A stretch of 64,000 nucleotides of DNA from an uncultured Oscillospiraceae bacterium (GCA_934646185.1 CAKUEH010000007.1:1-64000), one strand, 5' to 3'. Counted from the stretch's first letter, positions 17,084 to 26,410 are shown. Notes: generated by a model not told the origin, from the letters alone. Made by a program: numbers and translations.

Positions 17084-18169
17084 ATGCATATCTCCAAACG
17101 AGACACAATTTCCCGCGGCAAGGCATGGTCGATCCGCGCCATCGCCATTCTGCTGGCTCTGATCGTCGACGGCATCATTATCTATGCCATCGTCAAGATG
17201 AACCCCCTGAAGGTTTACGTTTCCCTCGCCTCCGGCGCGTTTGGCACCAGCAAGCGCATGTGGTTCACCATCCGTGACTGCATGATCCTGACCTGTATCG
17301 CCATCGGCCTGGCGCCCGCGTTCAAGATGCGCTTCTGGAACGTCGGCGCGGAGGGCCAGATGCTCGTCGGCGGCATTGCCACCGCGTTCTGGATGATCAA
17401 CTTCGCGGGCAAGATGAACGTTGTGATGCTGTTTCTGTGCATGGCCGTCAGCGCTATCGTCGCGGGCGGCATCTGGGGCCTCATTCCCGGCTTCTTCAAG
17501 GCCAAGTGGAACACGAACGAAACGCTGTTCACGCTGATGATGAACTACATCGCCATTCAGCTCACGTCGTTTGCCGTCTCCAAGTGGGAGAACCCCCCGG
17601 GATCGAACTCCATCGGCACCATCAACTCCAAGGGCGACGTCAAGTACATCGGCTGGATCGGCAACATGTTCTCCGACGGCTATAACAAGGACTTCATGTG
17701 GACGGTCATCATCGTGCTCGTCCTCGCGGCGCTCGTGTACCTCTATCTGAAATACACCAAGCACGGCTATGAGATCGCCGTCGTCGGCGACTCGGAAAAC
17801 ACCGCGCGCTACGCCGGTATCCGTGTCCCGCGCATCTATGTGCGCACCATGGCCCTGTCCGGCGCGCTGTGCGGCTTCGCAGGCTTCCTCGCCGTCTCTG
17901 CCGTCAGCCATACGCTCTCGACCTCGACCGCCGGCGGCCGCGGCTTCACCGCAATCATCGTCGCGTGGCTCGCGAAAATGAACCCGTTCGTCATGATCCT
18001 GATCTCGGCGCTGCTGTCGTTCCTCGACAAGGGCGCGGTGCAGATCGCTTCCGACTTCGGTCTGAACGAATACGTCTCGCAGATCATCTCCGGCGTCATT
18101 CTGTTCTTCATCCTCGGCAGCGAATTCTTCATCAACTATCAGGTCAAGTCCGGCGCGAAGCACAAGTAA
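17084..18169 (+). CDS. ABC importer permease 1 (NupP/YufP-like)
   Basis: A 361-residue integral membrane protein of the BPD_transp_2 family, with about nine to ten hydrophobic helices. Conserved GAEGQMLVGG and AVGDSENTARYAGI-like stretches are those seen in nucleoside/simple-sugar permeases. It forms the channel with the next gene product. The ribosome binding site CGGAGG overlaps the 3' end of the ATPase gene. Confidence 0.88.
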   Translation: MHISKRDTISRGKAWSIRAIAILLALIVDGIIIYAIVKMNPLKVYVSLASGAFGTSKRMWFTIRDCMILTCIAIGLAPAFKMRFWNVGAEGQMLVGGIATAFWMINFAGKMNVVMLFLCMAVSAIVAGGIWGLIPGFFKAKWNTNETLFTLMMNYIAIQLTSFAVSKWENPPGSNSIGTINSKGDVKYIGWIGNMFSDGYNKDFMWTVIIVLVLAALVYLYLKYTKHGYEIAVVGDSENTARYAGIRVPRIYVRTMALSGALCGFAGFLAVSAVSHTLSTSTAGGRGFTAIIVAWLAKMNPFVMILISALLSFLDKGAVQIASDFGLNEYVSQIISGVILFFILGSEFFINYQVKSGAKHK

Positions 18170-18182
18170 GGAGGAGCTGAAT

Positions 18183-19214
18183 ATGTTAGATTTTTTGCTG
18201 AAATTCCCTGACCTTCTGCACTCTGCCATCGTGTTCGGCACGGTTATCATGTTCGGCGCGCTCGGCGAGATCATCACGGAGAAATCCGGCAACCTCAACC
18301 TCGGCGTCCCCGGCATCATGTACTTCGGCGGCATCGCCGGTCTGACGTCCACGTTCATGTATGAAAACGTCTACTGCGTCAACGCCGGGATCGAACCGAA
18401 CGCGGCGCTGTGCGTCGTCATGTGCCTCGTCGCGTCGTTCCTCGCCTCCGCGCTGGGCGGCCTCATCTACAGCTTCCTGACCATTTCGCTGCGCACGAAC
18501 CAGAATGTCACGGGTCTGACTCTGACGATCCTCGGCTCCGGCGTCGGCAACTTCTTCGGCGGCAGCCTTAACAAGCTCGCCGGCGGCGTCGGTCAGGTCT
18601 CCGTGGCCGTGACCTCGCAGGCATTCCGCAACTACTCGCTTTCCCTCGTCAATCTCTTTGACGGCTTCACCGGCAAGCTCCGTCTGGGAACGCTCCTGTT
18701 CTCCTACGGCTTCCTCACCTATGTGGCGATCATCCTCGCCGTGCTGATCTGGTTCTTCCTGTCGAAGACCCGCACGGGCCTGAGCCTGCGCGCCATCGGC
18801 GAAAATACCGCCACGGCGGACGCGGCCGGCATCAACGTCACGAAGTACAAGTACCTTGCCACCTGCATCGGCGCGGGTATCTCCGGCCTCGGCGGCACGT
18901 ACTACGTCATGAACTACATCAAGGGCACCTGGGAGAACCAGGGCACGATCGAGGCCCTCGGCTGGCTGGCCGTCGCGCTGGTCATCTTCGCGACGTGGAA
19001 ATCCCTGCGTGCGATCTGGGGCTCGTATCTGTTCGGCGTTCTCTACTGGGCGTATAACTACATCCCCGGCCTGTCCAGAAGCACGCTGGAGCTGTTCAAG
19101 ATGCTCCCGTACGTGGTCACGATCCTCGTTCTGCTCATGGTCTCCATGCGCAAGAAGAAGGAAGACCAGCCGCCCCAGTCCCTCGGCATCCCGTATTTCC
19201 GCGAAGAACGGTAA
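18183..19214 (+). CDS. ABC importer permease 2 (NupQ/YufQ-like)
   Basis: A 343-residue second permease of the same BPD_transp_2 family. EKSGNLNLGVPG near the N terminus and AIGENTATADAAGINV in the cytoplasmic loop that contacts the ATPase are family hallmarks. GGAGGAG precedes the ATG. It is the last gene of the three-gene operon, followed 12 bases later by a strong terminator. Confidence 0.88.
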   Translation: MLDFLLKFPDLLHSAIVFGTVIMFGALGEIITEKSGNLNLGVPGIMYFGGIAGLTSTFMYENVYCVNAGIEPNAALCVVMCLVASFLASALGGLIYSFLTISLRTNQNVTGLTLTILGSGVGNFFGGSLNKLAGGVGQVSVAVTSQAFRNYSLSLVNLFDGFTGKLRLGTLLFSYGFLTYVAIILAVLIWFFLSKTRTGLSLRAIGENTATADAAGINVTKYKYLATCIGAGISGLGGTYYVMNYIKGTWENQGTIEALGWLAVALVIFATWKSLRAIWGSYLFGVLYWAYNYIPGLSRSTLELFKMLPYVVTILVLLMVSMRKKKEDQPPQSLGIPYFREER

Positions 19215-19226
19215 CGGCACACCACA

Positions 19227-19265
19227 AAACGCGCCCTGCGAGTCTTTCGCAGGGCGCGTTTTTTA
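19227..19265 (+). terminator. Terminator of ABC importer operon
   Basis: AACGCGCCCTGCGA pairs with TCGCAGGGCGCGTT around a short loop and is followed by a T run; the flanking A/T pairs would also let it work for the converging exporter operon. Confidence 0.92.
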
Positions 19266-19282
19266 ATGGGGCAGAAGCGGGG

Positions 19283-21064
19283 TCACGACGCCTGGTCGAA
19301 ATGGCTGTTGTAGAGGGCGGCGTAGAAGCCGTTTTGCTGCATGAGCGTTTCGTGGGTGCCGCTTTCGATGACGTCGCCGTCCTTCATGACGAGGATGAGA
19401 TCGGCGTTTTTGATGGTCGACAGGCGGTGGGCGATGACGAAGCTCGTGCGGTTCTCCGTGAGCTTGTCCATGGCGCGCTGGATGAGCAGCTCCGTGCGCG
19501 TGTCGACGGAGCTGGTCGCCTCGTCGAGAATGAGCATGGGCGCGTTCTGGAGCATGGCGCGGGCGATGGTCAGCAGCTGCTTCTGGCCGGCGGAGATGCT
19601 GGTGCTCTCGGACAGGACGGTATCGAAGCCGTCCGGCAGCGAGCGGACGAATTTATCCAGCCCGCAGGCGCGGCAGACACGCTCAAGCTGCTCGTCGGTC
19701 ACGTCCGGCAGATTGTAGACGAGATTCTCCCGCACCGTGCCCTCAAACAGCCACGTGTCCTGCAGAACCATGCCGAACAGCTTGTGTACGTCCTCGCGCC
19801 GGATATCCTGCGAGGGCACGCCGTCAATTTTGATGCAGCCGTCGGCGATCTCATAGAAGCGCATGAGAAGATTGACCATGGTGGTCTTGCCCGCGCCGGT
19901 CGGGCCGACGATGGCGACCTTCTGGCCGGGCGCGACATGCGCGGAGAAGTCCTTGATGATAATCTTGTCCGGCGAATCCGGGTAGCTGAAGCGGACATGC
20001 TCGAAGTCCACCTCGCCGCGCACGGGGCGCGGCAGCTCCGGCTTTTCCGACTCGTCCGGCATTTCCTCGCTGCTGAGGAAGTCAAAGATGCGGTGCGCGG
20101 AAGCGGAGGCCGTCTGCAGGTTCGTCATACCCTGCGCGATCTGGGTGAGGGGAGAGGTGAACAGGCGCACGTACAGGATGAACGAAACGATCACGCCGAT
20201 GTCGATGATCCCACGGATCGCGAGGATCGAGCCGAGCACGCACACGGCGACATAGGACAGGTTGCCGATGACGTTCATGAGCGGCTGCATGACGCCGGAC
20301 AGGAACTGCGAGCGCCAGTTGGCATCGTAGACCGCGTCGTTCAGCGCGTCAAAGGTCTTGCCGACGGGCTCTGCCGCGCGGGAAATGCGCACGACCTCGT
20401 GGCCGGAATACATCTCCTCCACATAGCCGTTCAGCTTGCCGAGACTCTCCTGCCGGGCGGTAAAGTATTTCTGCGAGCGGGACATGATGAGCACGACGAG
20501 CAGCAGGCCGACGAGCGTAATGCCCAGCGCGGCGAGCGCCAGCCGCCACTCCGTCACGAACATCATGATGAGGCAGCCCAAAAACTGCGTGGCTGCGGAG
20601 ATGATCGTCGGCAGGCTGTTGGTCAGACCCTGCTGGAGCGTGGAGACGTCGTTGGTGATGCGGCTGAGGATATCGCCCTGCGCGTGGAAGTTGAAGTACT
20701 TCTGCGGCACGCGGTTGATCTTCTCCGACAGCTCCGCGCGCATGCGGTAGGACATTCTGAGCGTGACGCTCGCCATGATATAGTGCTGGATAAAGCCGAA
20801 GAGGGCGCTCAGAGAGTAAATAACGGCGAGCAGAACGCCGACCCGCGCGACGGCGGCCAGATCGATGCCGCCGAGCAGGCCGTCGGACATGATGGTCGCG
20901 ATCTTACCGACCTGATCCGGGCCGATGATGGTCAGAACGGCGCTGAGCGCCGCCAGCACGAGCGCCAGGATGACGACGCCGAGACTTTTGTGCATATACG
21001 CGCTCAGATCATGCAGAGCGCCTTTCAGATCCGTTTTTTCTGTGGGACGCATATTGGGTCTCAT
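19283..21064 (-). CDS. ABC exporter subunit B (membrane-ATPase half-transporter)
   Basis: A 593-residue half-transporter: six membrane helices (about residues 30-320), then an ATPase domain with Walker A GPTGAGKTT and a catalytically complete Walker B, LILDEATSSVD. Its signature motif is altered (ISAGQ instead of LSGGQ). Together with the partner gene, whose Walker B is degenerate, this predicts a heterodimer with one working site made from this Walker B and the partner's SGGQ. Likely a multidrug or lipid-linked exporter. ATGA overlap with the upstream partner indicates translational coupling. Confidence 0.9.
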   Translation of the reverse strand: MRPNMRPTEKTDLKGALHDLSAYMHKSLGVVILALVLAALSAVLTIIGPDQVGKIATIMSDGLLGGIDLAAVARVGVLLAVIYSLSALFGFIQHYIMASVTLRMSYRMRAELSEKINRVPQKYFNFHAQGDILSRITNDVSTLQQGLTNSLPTIISAATQFLGCLIMMFVTEWRLALAALGITLVGLLLVVLIMSRSQKYFTARQESLGKLNGYVEEMYSGHEVVRISRAAEPVGKTFDALNDAVYDANWRSQFLSGVMQPLMNVIGNLSYVAVCVLGSILAIRGIIDIGVIVSFILYVRLFTSPLTQIAQGMTNLQTASASAHRIFDFLSSEEMPDESEKPELPRPVRGEVDFEHVRFSYPDSPDKIIIKDFSAHVAPGQKVAIVGPTGAGKTTMVNLLMRFYEIADGCIKIDGVPSQDIRREDVHKLFGMVLQDTWLFEGTVRENLVYNLPDVTDEQLERVCRACGLDKFVRSLPDGFDTVLSESTSISAGQKQLLTIARAMLQNAPMLILDEATSSVDTRTELLIQRAMDKLTENRTSFVIAHRLSTIKNADLILVMKDGDVIESGTHETLMQQNGFYAALYNSHFDQAS

Positions 21065-22836
21065 CTGGACACGCCTCCTTTTTTGAGCTCTTCCTCGCTC
21101 AGCTGCGACATGGCGATCTCGCGGTAGACCGGGCAGGACGCCATCAGTGCGTCGTGCGTGCCAAGTCCCGCGATCTCGCCGCGGTCGAGCACGAGGATCT
21201 GGTCTGCATTGCGGATGGTGCTGATGCGCTGGGCGACGATGATCTTCGTCGTGCCGGGAAGCTCCCGGGCAAGCCCTTCGCGCAGCGCGGCGTCGGTCTT
21301 ATAGTCGAGCGCGGAGAACGAATCGTCGAAGATCAGAATTTCCGGCTTTCTTGCCAGCGCCCGCGCGATGGACAGCCGCTGCTTCTGACCGCCGGAGACG
21401 TTCCGGCCAAGCTGGGCGATGGGATGCGCGGCCTTTTCCGGGTATTTGTCCACAAATTCCGCCGCCTGCGACAGGCAAAGCGCGTCCTGCAGCGCCGCGT
21501 CCGTCTTCGCTGCCGCGCTCTGGCCGAAGAAGATGTTGTCTTCGACCGTGCCGGAGAAGAGCACCGCCTTCTGCGTCACGTAGCCGAGCTTGTTGTACAG
21601 TGCGTCGAATGTGTAATCGCGCACATCCACGCCGTCCACGAGCACGGAGCCCGCCGTCGCGTCGTAAAAGCGCGGGATGAGCGAGGCCAGCGTCGTTTTG
21701 CCGCTGCCGGTCGCGCCGATGATGGCCAGCGTCTGGCCCTTGGGCACCTTGAAGCTGATATGCTCCAGCTCGTCGGCCGCAGCGCCCGGATAGCGGAAGG
21801 AGACGTCGCGGAACTCGACCGTACCGGTCTCCGCTCCCTCGGTCTTCGTGCCGGGGACGACGTGCGGCTTCGTGTCCAGCACCTCGTTGATGCGCTCTGC
21901 CGAGACCTGCGCCTGCGGCACGAGCATGAAGATCATCACGAGCATCATGAACGACATCACAACATAGGTTGCGTAGGTGCTGAACACCAGCACGTTCGTG
22001 AACATCGTCAGCCGCGCGGCGGGGTCCGTCAGCGCGATGGACTCGACCAGCGCCGCGCCGACCCAGTAGACGGCGAGCGCCAGACCGTTCATGCCGAAGC
22101 CGAGCATCGGCTGGAGCAGGGCGAACAGCCGCTGGTTTTTCAGCTGCAGATTCATCATATCGCGGCTCGGGCCGTCGAATTTCCGATTCTGATAGTCCTC
22201 CGCGCCGAAGGCGTGGACGACGTTGATGCCGGTCAGGTTTTCACGCGCGACGCGGTTGATCTGGTCGGTCTTTTTCTGCACATGCCGGAACCGGGGCAGG
22301 CAGCTGGACATGATGAGCAGCACCATCACGACGATCGCCGCGACGAAGCCGCCCGTCACGGCCGAGAGCGTCCAGCTCTTGCCGAGAATTTTAATGATGG
22401 CCCAGACGGCCATGATCGGAGCCTTCATGAGCATCTGCAGTCCCATGGCGACGATCATCTGGATCTGGGTGATGTCGTTGGTCGTTCGGGTGATGAGACT
22501 GGGGACGGAAAAGGACTGCATTTCCTCGCTGCCCGCGTCCATGACGTGGTGGAACAGATCGGCGCGGACAGAAAAGCTGAAGCCGGACGCCGTCTTTGCC
22601 GCGAGATACCCGCAGCCGACGGCCAGCACGGCGCTGGCCAGCGTACACAGGAGCATCTGCCCGCCGACGGACAGGATATCTGATGTGACGCTGCCGGGCG
22701 TTTTGATGAGCGTGGTCAGCCGGGTCATATAATCCGGCAGCTTCAGGTCAAAATAGACCTGCGCCACGACGAGGACGGCGCACAGAAGCGCCATGAGCGC
22801 TTCGCGTCTGCGCATGCGTTTGAGAAGTTTTATCAT
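21061..22836 (-). CDS. ABC exporter subunit A (membrane-ATPase half-transporter)
   Basis: A 591-residue half-transporter with N-terminal membrane domain and C-terminal ATPase domain. Walker A GATGSGKTT and signature NVSGGQKQR are canonical, but the Walker B glutamate is replaced by Asp (LIFDDSFSALD), the standard degenerate site of heterodimeric exporters such as BmrCD. It overlaps the MarR-family gene upstream by four bases and the partner downstream by four, so all three genes form one coupled operon. Substrate unknown; MarR linkage favours drug or toxic-compound export. Confidence 0.9.
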   Translation of the reverse strand: MIKLLKRMRRREALMALLCAVLVVAQVYFDLKLPDYMTRLTTLIKTPGSVTSDILSVGGQMLLCTLASAVLAVGCGYLAAKTASGFSFSVRADLFHHVMDAGSEEMQSFSVPSLITRTTNDITQIQMIVAMGLQMLMKAPIMAVWAIIKILGKSWTLSAVTGGFVAAIVVMVLLIMSSCLPRFRHVQKKTDQINRVARENLTGINVVHAFGAEDYQNRKFDGPSRDMMNLQLKNQRLFALLQPMLGFGMNGLALAVYWVGAALVESIALTDPAARLTMFTNVLVFSTYATYVVMSFMMLVMIFMLVPQAQVSAERINEVLDTKPHVVPGTKTEGAETGTVEFRDVSFRYPGAAADELEHISFKVPKGQTLAIIGATGSGKTTLASLIPRFYDATAGSVLVDGVDVRDYTFDALYNKLGYVTQKAVLFSGTVEDNIFFGQSAAAKTDAALQDALCLSQAAEFVDKYPEKAAHPIAQLGRNVSGGQKQRLSIARALARKPEILIFDDSFSALDYKTDAALREGLARELPGTTKIIVAQRISTIRNADQILVLDRGEIAGLGTHDALMASCPVYREIAMSQLSEEELKKGGVSR

Positions 22837-23312
22837 GGGGTTTGGATCTCCGTTCTTTTGGGATTTTTGGTGCGAATGCGTTCGATATTGCGGTTAAAGA
22901 CAGCCATGCAGCGGCGGAAGTGCGCCAGATCCTCCGCGCTCAGGCCCTCGGCGAGCCGGTCGGCGAACGACTTTTGCAGTCTGCGCCCCTGCTCGACGAC
23001 GGGCGCTGCCTTTTCGGTCAGCACGAGCGCCGTCTTGCGCCGGTCGCCGGGTACCGGCTGCCGCAGCAAAAAGCCCTCGCTCACGAGCCGGTCGATGTGA
23101 AACGACACGATCGCGGGCTTCAGCCCCCGCATCCGGCAGATCGACCCAGCCGTCTCACAGCCGGGATTGTTGGCCAGAAACAGCAGAATGTCCGTCGCCG
23201 CGGGCGGAATGCCGGTCTCGGCGCACAGCGGCAGGATGGCGGCATGATAGGCGTCGGTAAAACGCGCCGCGTTTGCGAACATGGCGGACGCGGTCAGCAG
23301 GGGTTCGGGCAT
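22833..23312 (-). CDS. MarR-family repressor of the ABC exporter operon
   Basis: A 159-residue winged-helix regulator. GSICRMRGLKPAIVSFHIDRL is the recognition-helix region and GDRRKTALVLTEKA the wing, both MarR hallmarks. The start is ATG 23312: GGAGG lies 8 bases upstream, better than any earlier codon. It is first in the operon with the two exporter genes and has a strong palindrome over its own promoter/leader, so autoregulation and ligand-induced derepression are inferred. The ligand is unknown. Confidence 0.9.
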   Translation of the reverse strand: MPEPLLTASAMFANAARFTDAYHAAILPLCAETGIPPAATDILLFLANNPGCETAGSICRMRGLKPAIVSFHIDRLVSEGFLLRQPVPGDRRKTALVLTEKAAPVVEQGRRLQKSFADRLAEGLSAEDLAHFRRCMAVFNRNIERIRTKNPKRTEIQTP

Positions 23313-23325
23313 GATGAAGACCTCC

Positions 23326-23346
23326 AATATCGAACTGTTCAATATT
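23326..23346. promoter_or_regulatory. Probable MarR operator
   Basis: AATATCGAAC, one central base, then GTTCAATATT: a 21-bp palindrome with a single mismatch, placed just downstream of the -10 box and upstream of the ribosome binding site of the marR gene. Size and position fit a MarR-dimer site. Confidence 0.7.
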
Positions 23347-23353
23347 GAAATAA

Positions 23354-23381
23354 ATCATACATAAGAAATATGAAAAGTCAA
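23354..23381 (-). promoter_or_regulatory. Promoter of marR-ABC exporter operon
   Basis: On the minus strand, TTGACT (23376-23381) and TATGAT (23354-23359), 16-base spacer. The -35 box lies within one arm of the recG terminator stem. Confidence 0.7.
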
Positions 23382-23412
23382 GGAACGAATTGTGAACATT
23401 CCTTGACTTTTC
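23372..23412 (-). terminator. Terminator of recG
   Basis: GAAAAGTCAAGGAA (23372-23385) pairs perfectly with TTCCTTGACTTTTC (23399-23412) around a 13-base loop, 28 bases after the recG stop. The TTTTC end of the stem plus ATATTT serves as the U-rich tail on the minus strand. Confidence 0.7.
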
Positions 23413-23439
23413 AGAAAGCCGGGCGCCTTGGGCGACCGT

Positions 23440-25485
23440 TCAATTCAGGCTGACCTCCTGCCGGGTAAAAAGCGCTTCGACCCTTGCCTTGAGCGGGGCG
23501 AGCGCCGGGGTGTTCAGGCTGTCCGCGGTCTGAATGACCGCGGCTGCGGCCTGCTGCGCGTCGCGCAGCGTCTCCAGATCCATCTGCAAGCTCGCGACCT
23601 TTAAGAGCGGAAGACCGTGCTGGCGGCTGCCGAAGAAATCTCCCGGCCCGCGCAGGGCCAGATCCTGCTCGGCGATTTTGAAGCCGTCCGTCGTTTTGCA
23701 GAGCGCCTGCAGCCTCTTTTTCGTTTCCTCGTTTTTCGTCCCGCTGACCAGCACGCAGTACGACTGCGCGCTGCCGCGCCCCACGCGCCCACGCAGCTGG
23801 TGCAGCTGGCTGAGGCCGAAGCGCTCGGCGTTCTCGATCACCATCAGCGTCGCGTTCGGCACGTCCACGCCGACCTCCACGACCGTCGTGGAGACGAGAA
23901 TGTCGTACGCTCCCGCGCGGAACGCGCGCAGCGCCGCGTCCTTTTCCGCGCCCTTCATCCGCCCGTGGACAAGCCCGACGCGAAGCTCCGGGAAGATCTC
24001 CTCCCGCAGTGTCTGCACCCAGCTCTCGGCGGATTTCATGGCGCTCTGCTCGCTGTCCTCCACGGCGGGGCAGACGACATAGACCTGATGGCCCTCGGCG
24101 CACTGCTTCCGGATGAAGCTGTTCAGCCGCTCGCGGAGCGCTTCGCTCACGAGAAACGTCTCGACCGGCTGTCTGCCCGGCGGCAGCTCGGCGATCACGG
24201 ATACGTCCAGATCGCCGTAGGCGATGAGCGCGAGCGTGCGCGGGATCGGCGTGGCGGACATGACGAGCAGATGCGGCGCATCGCCCTTTTCCGTGAGCCT
24301 TGTGCGCTGTGCGACGCCGAAGCGGTGCTGCTCATCGGCCACAACGAGGCCGAGCGCGTGAAAGTCCACCCCGGCGCTGATGAGCGCGTGCGTCCCGATA
24401 ATGAGCTGCGCCTCGCCGGAGGCGATCTTCTCCCGCGCGGCACGCTTCTGCGCCGGCGTTTTCGAGCCCGTCAGCAGCAGCACACGGACCCCAAGCGGCC
24501 CCAGCAGCGCCGAGAGCGTCTTTTCATGCTGCTCGGCCAGGATCTCCGTCGGGGCCATGAACGCCGCCTGCTTCCCGTTCCTGACGGCGCAGAAGCATGC
24601 CGCCGCCGCGACCATCGTCTTGCCGCTGCCAACGTCGCCCTGCACGAGCCGGTTCATCACATGCCCGGAGGACAGATCCCGCAGGATCTGACCGATCGCG
24701 TCGTTCTGCGCGTTCGTCAGACGGAAGGGCAGAGCGCGGAAAAACGCATCCATGCAGCCGGTCTCATACGGCGCTGCATGCAGCTGCGTCCTCGACGCGC
24801 GCAAAACGGCAAGCCCCGCCGAGAAAATGAAAAACTCCTCAAAGACCAGCCGCTTCCGCGCTCTTTGCAGCGCGTCCCAGCTTTCCGGCGCGTGGACGGA
24901 GGTATACGCCTCCGTCACGCCGCAAAGGCCGTACTGCGTTCGCACCGCCTCCGGCAGAAGCTCCGGCAGCGCGCCCGCCTCCGAGAGCGCCTGCCGGATG
25001 CAGGCGCACAGCGTCCGGTTGGAAAGCCCTGCCGTCAGCGGGTACACCGGCAGCAGCCGGTTCGTCACGATGCCGGGCCGGTCAGCCGATTCGAAAGCGG
25101 GATTCGCCATCTGCATGCCGTGCTCCGGCTGAAGCGCCCCGTAAAAGTAATAGCGCTCACCGTAATGCAGCTGGTTTTTGACATAGGATTGATTGAAATA
25201 GTGCAGCGTCAGCTTTCCGGTCGCATCCGCGACGGTGAGGTTCGTCACGTCGCGGCCCTTTCCGATGCGCCGCAGGACCGGCTGCGAGACGACCATCGCC
25301 TCAAAGCACGCCGGGACGCCCGGCTGCAGCTGCGCGATCTCGACCGGGTTCGTCCGGTCCTCATAGTCGCGCGGAAAATAGGCCAGCAGATCATAAAGCG
25401 TGAAAATGCCAAGCCGCTGAAAAGCCTCCGCCCGCGCCGGCCCGACCCCGCGCAGATCGGTCACAGGGGAAAACAGATCCATCAT
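23440..25485 (-). CDS. recG: ATP-dependent DNA helicase RecG
   Basis: A 681-residue branched-DNA helicase that remodels stalled forks and Holliday junctions. An N-terminal wedge/OB-fold domain (about 50-150) precedes the SF2 helicase core. Walker A GDVGSGKT, the DEQH box (VADEQHRFG), motif III VMSATPIPRTL and motif VI QLRGRVGRG are all intact, and the TRG-like end (FFGSRQHGLP) is present. Length is exactly that expected. Start ATG 25485 with AAAGGAG 6 bases upstream; longer upstream readings run into repeat DNA and are artefacts. Confidence 0.97.
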   Translation of the reverse strand: MMDLFSPVTDLRGVGPARAEAFQRLGIFTLYDLLAYFPRDYEDRTNPVEIAQLQPGVPACFEAMVVSQPVLRRIGKGRDVTNLTVADATGKLTLHYFNQSYVKNQLHYGERYYFYGALQPEHGMQMANPAFESADRPGIVTNRLLPVYPLTAGLSNRTLCACIRQALSEAGALPELLPEAVRTQYGLCGVTEAYTSVHAPESWDALQRARKRLVFEEFFIFSAGLAVLRASRTQLHAAPYETGCMDAFFRALPFRLTNAQNDAIGQILRDLSSGHVMNRLVQGDVGSGKTMVAAAACFCAVRNGKQAAFMAPTEILAEQHEKTLSALLGPLGVRVLLLTGSKTPAQKRAAREKIASGEAQLIIGTHALISAGVDFHALGLVVADEQHRFGVAQRTRLTEKGDAPHLLVMSATPIPRTLALIAYGDLDVSVIAELPPGRQPVETFLVSEALRERLNSFIRKQCAEGHQVYVVCPAVEDSEQSAMKSAESWVQTLREEIFPELRVGLVHGRMKGAEKDAALRAFRAGAYDILVSTTVVEVGVDVPNATLMVIENAERFGLSQLHQLRGRVGRGSAQSYCVLVSGTKNEETKKRLQALCKTTDGFKIAEQDLALRGPGDFFGSRQHGLPLLKVASLQMDLETLRDAQQAAAAVIQTADSLNTPALAPLKARVEALFTRQEVSLN

Positions 25486-25507
25486 TTCACGCTCCTTTCT
25501 CTGGTAT

Positions 25508-25862
25508 GCACCCGCCCCAAAGCCTCCCCTGAAAGGGGAGGTGGCTCGGCGAAGCCGAGTCGGAGAGGTTGCGCGGTAGGGTGCTCCGGATTTCACACGG
25601 ATTTTCGGCGAATTCGCAGGCACCTGTCCATTTGATTGTAGGGGCCGACGACTCTGTCGGCCCGAAAAATGCAACGAATACGCCGAAAATTGCCGTAAGA
25701 TCGGTGCAATCTGCCGGGCCGATGTGGGCATCGGCCCCTACGACCGAATGCGTAGGTACATCCAAATTCGCCGAAAAACGTTTACGGATTGTAGCTGCCT
25801 GCTGCGACCTCTCAGGCGCTTCGCGCCAGCTCCCCCGGAAGGGGAGCCTTGGGTGTGCGCAT
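25508..25862. repeat. Modular hairpin repeat, locus 3 (between rpsT and recG)
   Basis: Fills the gene-free gap. It contains GCCTCCCCTGAAAGGGGAGG at 25521-25540, a GGCTCGGCGAAGCCGAGTC hairpin, GAGAGGTTGCG, two GGGGCCGA/TCGGCCC stem-loops (near 25640-25662 in the TGTAGGGG orientation and 25718-25741 in the CCCCTAC orientation) and a closing CTCAGGCGCTTCGCGCCAGC plus CCCCCGGAAGGGGAGCC palindrome. It is bounded at both ends by the same CTCCCC/GGGGAG module, as if the block were flanked by inverted copies. Confidence 0.85.
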
Positions 25863-25925
25863 TGCATTTGATATTATATAGTATCCCCACGTTCTTCCGC
25901 AAGGTTTCCCCTAAAAATGCGCGCG

Positions 25926-25960
25926 AAAAATCCCCCCGAAGAGAAACTCCCGAGGGGCAT
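25926..25960 (-). terminator. Terminator of rpsT
   Basis: Downstream of the rpsT stop on the minus strand: a GCCCCTCGGGAG...TCGGGGGGA imperfect stem followed by TTTTT. It is the only T-tailed structure in that position. Confidence 0.6.
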
Positions 25961-25980
25961 TTATTTCGCAGCATTCGGCA

Positions 25981-26244
25981 TCAGGCCAGCTTGTTCATCT
26001 TCAGTGTGATCTGGCTCTTCTTGCGGGCGGCAGCATTCTTATGAAGAATACCCTTGCCGGCAGCCTTGTCGATGGACTGAACTGCAGCCTGGTAAGCGCT
26101 ATCGGCCTGCTCACGATTGCCTTCCGTGACGGCGGCTTCAAACTTCTTCAGGGTGGTCTTCAGGGCGGACTTGTCAGCCTTGTTGCGCTCGTTGTTGACC
26201 TTGGCAATCAGAACTCTCTTCTTTGCAGACTTAATGTTGGGCAT
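25981..26244 (-). CDS. rpsT: 30S ribosomal protein S20
   Basis: An 87-residue basic protein starting MPNIKSAKKRV, the S20 signature, with the Ala/Lys-rich helical body and KAAGKGILHKNAAARKKS near the end. It binds 16S rRNA in the body of the small subunit. GGAGGAGG precedes the ATG. It is monocistronic and divergent from gpr, the arrangement seen in many spore-forming Firmicutes. Confidence 0.97.
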   Translation of the reverse strand: MPNIKSAKKRVLIAKVNNERNKADKSALKTTLKKFEAAVTEGNREQADSAYQAAVQSIDKAAGKGILHKNAAARKKSQITLKMNKLA

Positions 26245-26303
26245 AACTACACCTCCTCCAATAGCGTGAATATAGAAACAGATACCGTTTCATGCAGAAA
26301 TAC

Positions 26304-26332
26304 ATTATAGCGGCACAGTCTGATAAAATCAA
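26304..26332 (-). promoter_or_regulatory. Promoter of rpsT
   Basis: Minus strand TTGATT (26327-26332) and TATAAT (26304-26309), 17-base spacer, about 60 bases upstream of the start codon. Confidence 0.8.
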
Positions 26333-26410
26333 TCTTTTTTTCGGATTTTTTCAAAAAATTTTTTCACATAACCGGCGCTTTCCGGGAAAAACTAGCCGCG
26401 AGGTGAGTCT

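Noticed and set aside
15650..18358. 902-codon minus-strand frame opposite the ABC importer
   Set aside because: It is antisense to three coding genes with intact motifs; His/Asp/Val-rich composition is typical of reverse-complement shadow translation in GC-rich DNA.
25500..25731. N-terminal extension of RecG into the repeat block
   Set aside because: The extension is encoded by repeat DNA; the ATG at 25485 has a proper ribosome binding site and gives the family's normal length.
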